The notes under the pieces were generated by a model. It saw only the letters and a program-made list of their open reading frames with translations. It was not told where the DNA came from and did not search any database. A DNA stretch of 7,694 bases from Ruminococcus sp. UBA5884. GTDB taxonomy: Bacteria; Bacillota; Clostridia; Oscillospirales; Ruminococcaceae. The translations under genes and the position numbers were made by a program. The stretch is taken from contig DJFA01000020.1 of the NCBI GenBank assembly GCA_002431975.1, forward strand, positions 20,772 to 28,465, in the 5' to 3' direction. Position 1 is the first letter of the stretch. Each line of letters starts with the position of its first letter. This document shows, piece by piece, positions 6,635 to 7,694 of this stretch.

Positions 6635-6761
6635 GATAAATTCACCTCATTGAAATATTTTTCCGGAAATAAAATCCGTATTCAGCCGCAGACATAGATT
6701 AAGGCAGGTGATAATTCCCTTTAAAAAAGGCTTGCACCATTAATCCAAGTGAACGGCACTT
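6635..6761 (-). promoter_or_regulatory. Structured rpsO 5' leader (candidate S15 autoregulatory RNA)
   Basis: The predicted rpsO transcript has about 125 bases before the coding region. Complementary blocks in it are 6757-6761 with 6747-6751 (5 bp), 6740-6745 with 6697-6702 (GATTAA/TTAATC, 6 bp), 6735-6738 with 6707-6710 (GGTG/CACC), 6726-6730 with 6718-6722 (CCTTT/AAAGG, loop of 3), and 6675-6678 with 6664-6667 (CGGA/TCCG). The second to fourth are nested into one arm. S15 represses its own translation through leader RNAs in several bacteria, with structures that differ between lineages. I cannot match this one to a named class by eye. Confidence 0.5.
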
Positions 6762-6766
6762 TTGAT

Positions 6767-6795
6767 ATTATATCACAGTACAGGTAAAAAGTAAA
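6767..6795 (-). promoter_or_regulatory. Promoter of rpsO-pnp
   Basis: On the reverse strand TTTACT (6790-6795) and a perfect TATAAT (6767-6772) are separated by 17 bases, with TG at an extended -10 position (TGA at 6773-6775). Transcription would begin near 6760. The -35 box is only 18 bases beyond the stop of the preceding DUF624-type gene, so rpsO-pnp has its own start. Confidence 0.85.
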
Positions 6796-6813
6796 TGAAA
6801 TTTTTATGAATTT

Positions 6814-7656
6814 TTAAGAAACAGTCTTATTTTTTCTGGATTTTTTAATTTTTACAGATTTTTCATCTGATTTGCCTGCCGGCTGTGCAGTATCATCAGA
6901 AAATACGCTGTCTTCTGACGGTTTATTGTATTCAAGTTCAGGATTGATTTCGCCTTTCTGTTCATAGTATGGATTGATTACATATTTCTGAACCACCGGA
7001 TAACAGCGGAAACATACGATAAATGAGAGTATTGCTGCCGGAAAGAAAAGCATAAGCATTAAAAATATCTGATAATATATTGCAAGTATCACTGATACAG
7101 CAACAATTGCTATAAATATCACAAATGTTACAATATTCTGTTTAAGAGCTATACATGAGAGGAAAAACGCATTTTTCACTATACTTGAAACAGGGAGTTC
7201 AGTTGAAATTATCATAAGATAAAGATAAAAGTTCATTACAGTAAAAATTATTCCCACGCTTAAAGTAAGACTGAAAAGTATATACCAGCCATTGCTGCCG
7301 GTTTCCTGAGCTATTTTCGGATAGAGCCAGCAGCCTGTAATTATTCCGCCCATAGCTATTACATCTATTATACCCAGAAAAAACGATTGTTTGAAATTCT
7401 TTTTGAATGAGTCAATAAAGTCCGTCCATACATATGCATGACGCTGCATTGAAAAATTCTTTGTAACCTTTACCATTCCGGCAGTTGCAGGGCCTATGGT
7501 AACTATCGGTATACAAAAAATCACATACAGGAGATTAAGCTCCACGAGTTTCCAGAAACGTCTGAAAAATATTTCAAAGAATATTCTTAAACGGCTTTTG
7601 TCTGAATTGTCCTTAGGAATACCTTTTCCCTCTTTTTCGGGATGAAATATACCCAT
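6814..7656 (-). CDS. DUF624/YesL-type membrane protein
   Basis: A 280-residue multi-pass membrane protein of unknown biochemical function. The family signature is the first membrane segment followed by a Pro/Gly-rich turn, IPIVTIGPATAGMVKV at about 49-64, then an amphipathic stretch with Trp77 and DSFKKNFKQS near 82-91. Membrane segments are at about 38-56, 93-112, 124-150, 174-194 and 197-216. Residues 1-35 are charged and cytosolic-looking. The tail from about 227 to 280 is polar, ends in a Lys-rich run and is probably disordered; it makes the protein longer than the roughly 200-220 residues usual for YesL-like proteins. Family members are often found near carbohydrate ABC transporters and two-component systems in Firmicutes, but no such neighbour is visible here. 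The start is ATG at 7654-7656 with AAAGGAAG at 7663-7670. No convincing terminator follows; only A/T-rich sequence precedes the rpsO promoter. Confidence 0.85.
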   Translation of the reverse strand: MGIFHPEKEGKGIPKDNSDKSRLRIFFEIFFRRFWKLVELNLLYVIFCIPIVTIGPATAGMVKVTKNFSMQRHAYVWTDFIDSFKKNFKQSFFLGIIDVIAMGGIITGCWLYPKIAQETGSNGWYILFSLTLSVGIIFTVMNFYLYLMIISTELPVSSIVKNAFFLSCIALKQNIVTFVIFIAIVAVSVILAIYYQIFLMLMLFFPAAILSFIVCFRCYPVVQKYVINPYYEQKGEINPELEYNKPSEDSVFSDDTAQPAGKSDEKSVKIKKSRKNKTVS

Positions 7657-7675
7657 TTAAAACTTCCTTTCTGCG

Positions 7676-7691
7676 GCAGGCTGCTGCCTGC
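7676..7691 (-). other. Small GC-rich hairpin upstream of the DUF624-type gene
   Basis: GCAGGC and GCCTGC pair over 6 bp around a 4-base loop, about five bases before the SD of the DUF624-type gene. No T-run follows on either strand within the window, so it is not called a terminator. It could be a leader hairpin, or part of a larger structure beyond the right edge. Confidence 0.45.
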
Positions 7692-7694
7692 AAT

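Noticed and set aside
6781..6813. Terminator for the DUF624-type gene
   Set aside because: Only an A/T-only 5-bp pairing is visible with no GC core, and the region contains the rpsO -35 box.
1..7694. A previously undescribed multi-gene system, mobile element, CRISPR array or toxin-antitoxin pair
   Set aside because: Every coding region fits a known housekeeping or common membrane protein family, no direct or inverted long repeats were seen beyond the hairpins listed, and no spacer exceeds 300 bases.

Overview
The window is ordinary chromosomal housekeeping DNA from a low-to-moderate GC Gram-positive bacterium. The AT-rich intergenic DNA, strong Shine-Dalgarno (SD) sites, TTG starts, dnaG-rpoD pair, rpsO-pnp pair, a DUF624/YesL-type membrane protein and a VanZ-like protein together suggest a Clostridia member, perhaps Ruminococcus or another Oscillospiraceae. 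That placement is inference from gene content and protein character, not from a search. I see no mobile element, CRISPR array, tRNA, rRNA or phage gene, and no undescribed multi-gene system.

Layout, left to right. At 1-392 (minus) is the N-terminal third or so of the primary sigma factor gene rpoD, cut by the window edge. Four bases upstream of it lies dnaG, the replication primase (397-2157, minus, TTG start). A 179-bp divergent spacer follows, with a convincing promoter for the next gene and a possible opposing one for dnaG. The only plus-strand gene is an ApgM-family enzyme (2337-3545), either phosphoglycerate mutase or the related 'proposed homoserine kinase'. It ends at a strong intrinsic terminator whose stem also holds the stop codon of a convergent small VanZ-like membrane protein gene (3590-4015, minus). 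Upstream of that gene is pnp (4086-6194, minus), followed by its own terminator hairpin, then rpsO (6368-6634, minus), and finally a DUF624/YesL-type membrane protein gene (6814-7656, minus).

The genes form functional groups. dnaG and rpoD are the downstream two-thirds of the classic macromolecular-synthesis operon (rpsU-dnaG-rpoD), here without rpsU directly upstream. rpsO and pnp form the widely conserved ribosomal protein S15-PNPase unit. It has a strong promoter and structured leader before rpsO, a weak terminator-like hairpin after rpsO, and a long nested hairpin before pnp. That layout resembles E. coli, where RNase III and PNPase control pnp expression through its leader.

The most interesting material is in the non-coding RNA: the rpsO leader (6635-6761), the pnp leader (6213-6324), and the two terminators that flank or overlap the vanZ-like gene. 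Two start sites were revised on SD evidence: pnp (702 aa rather than 708) and the vanZ-like gene (141 aa, TTG start, rather than 169).
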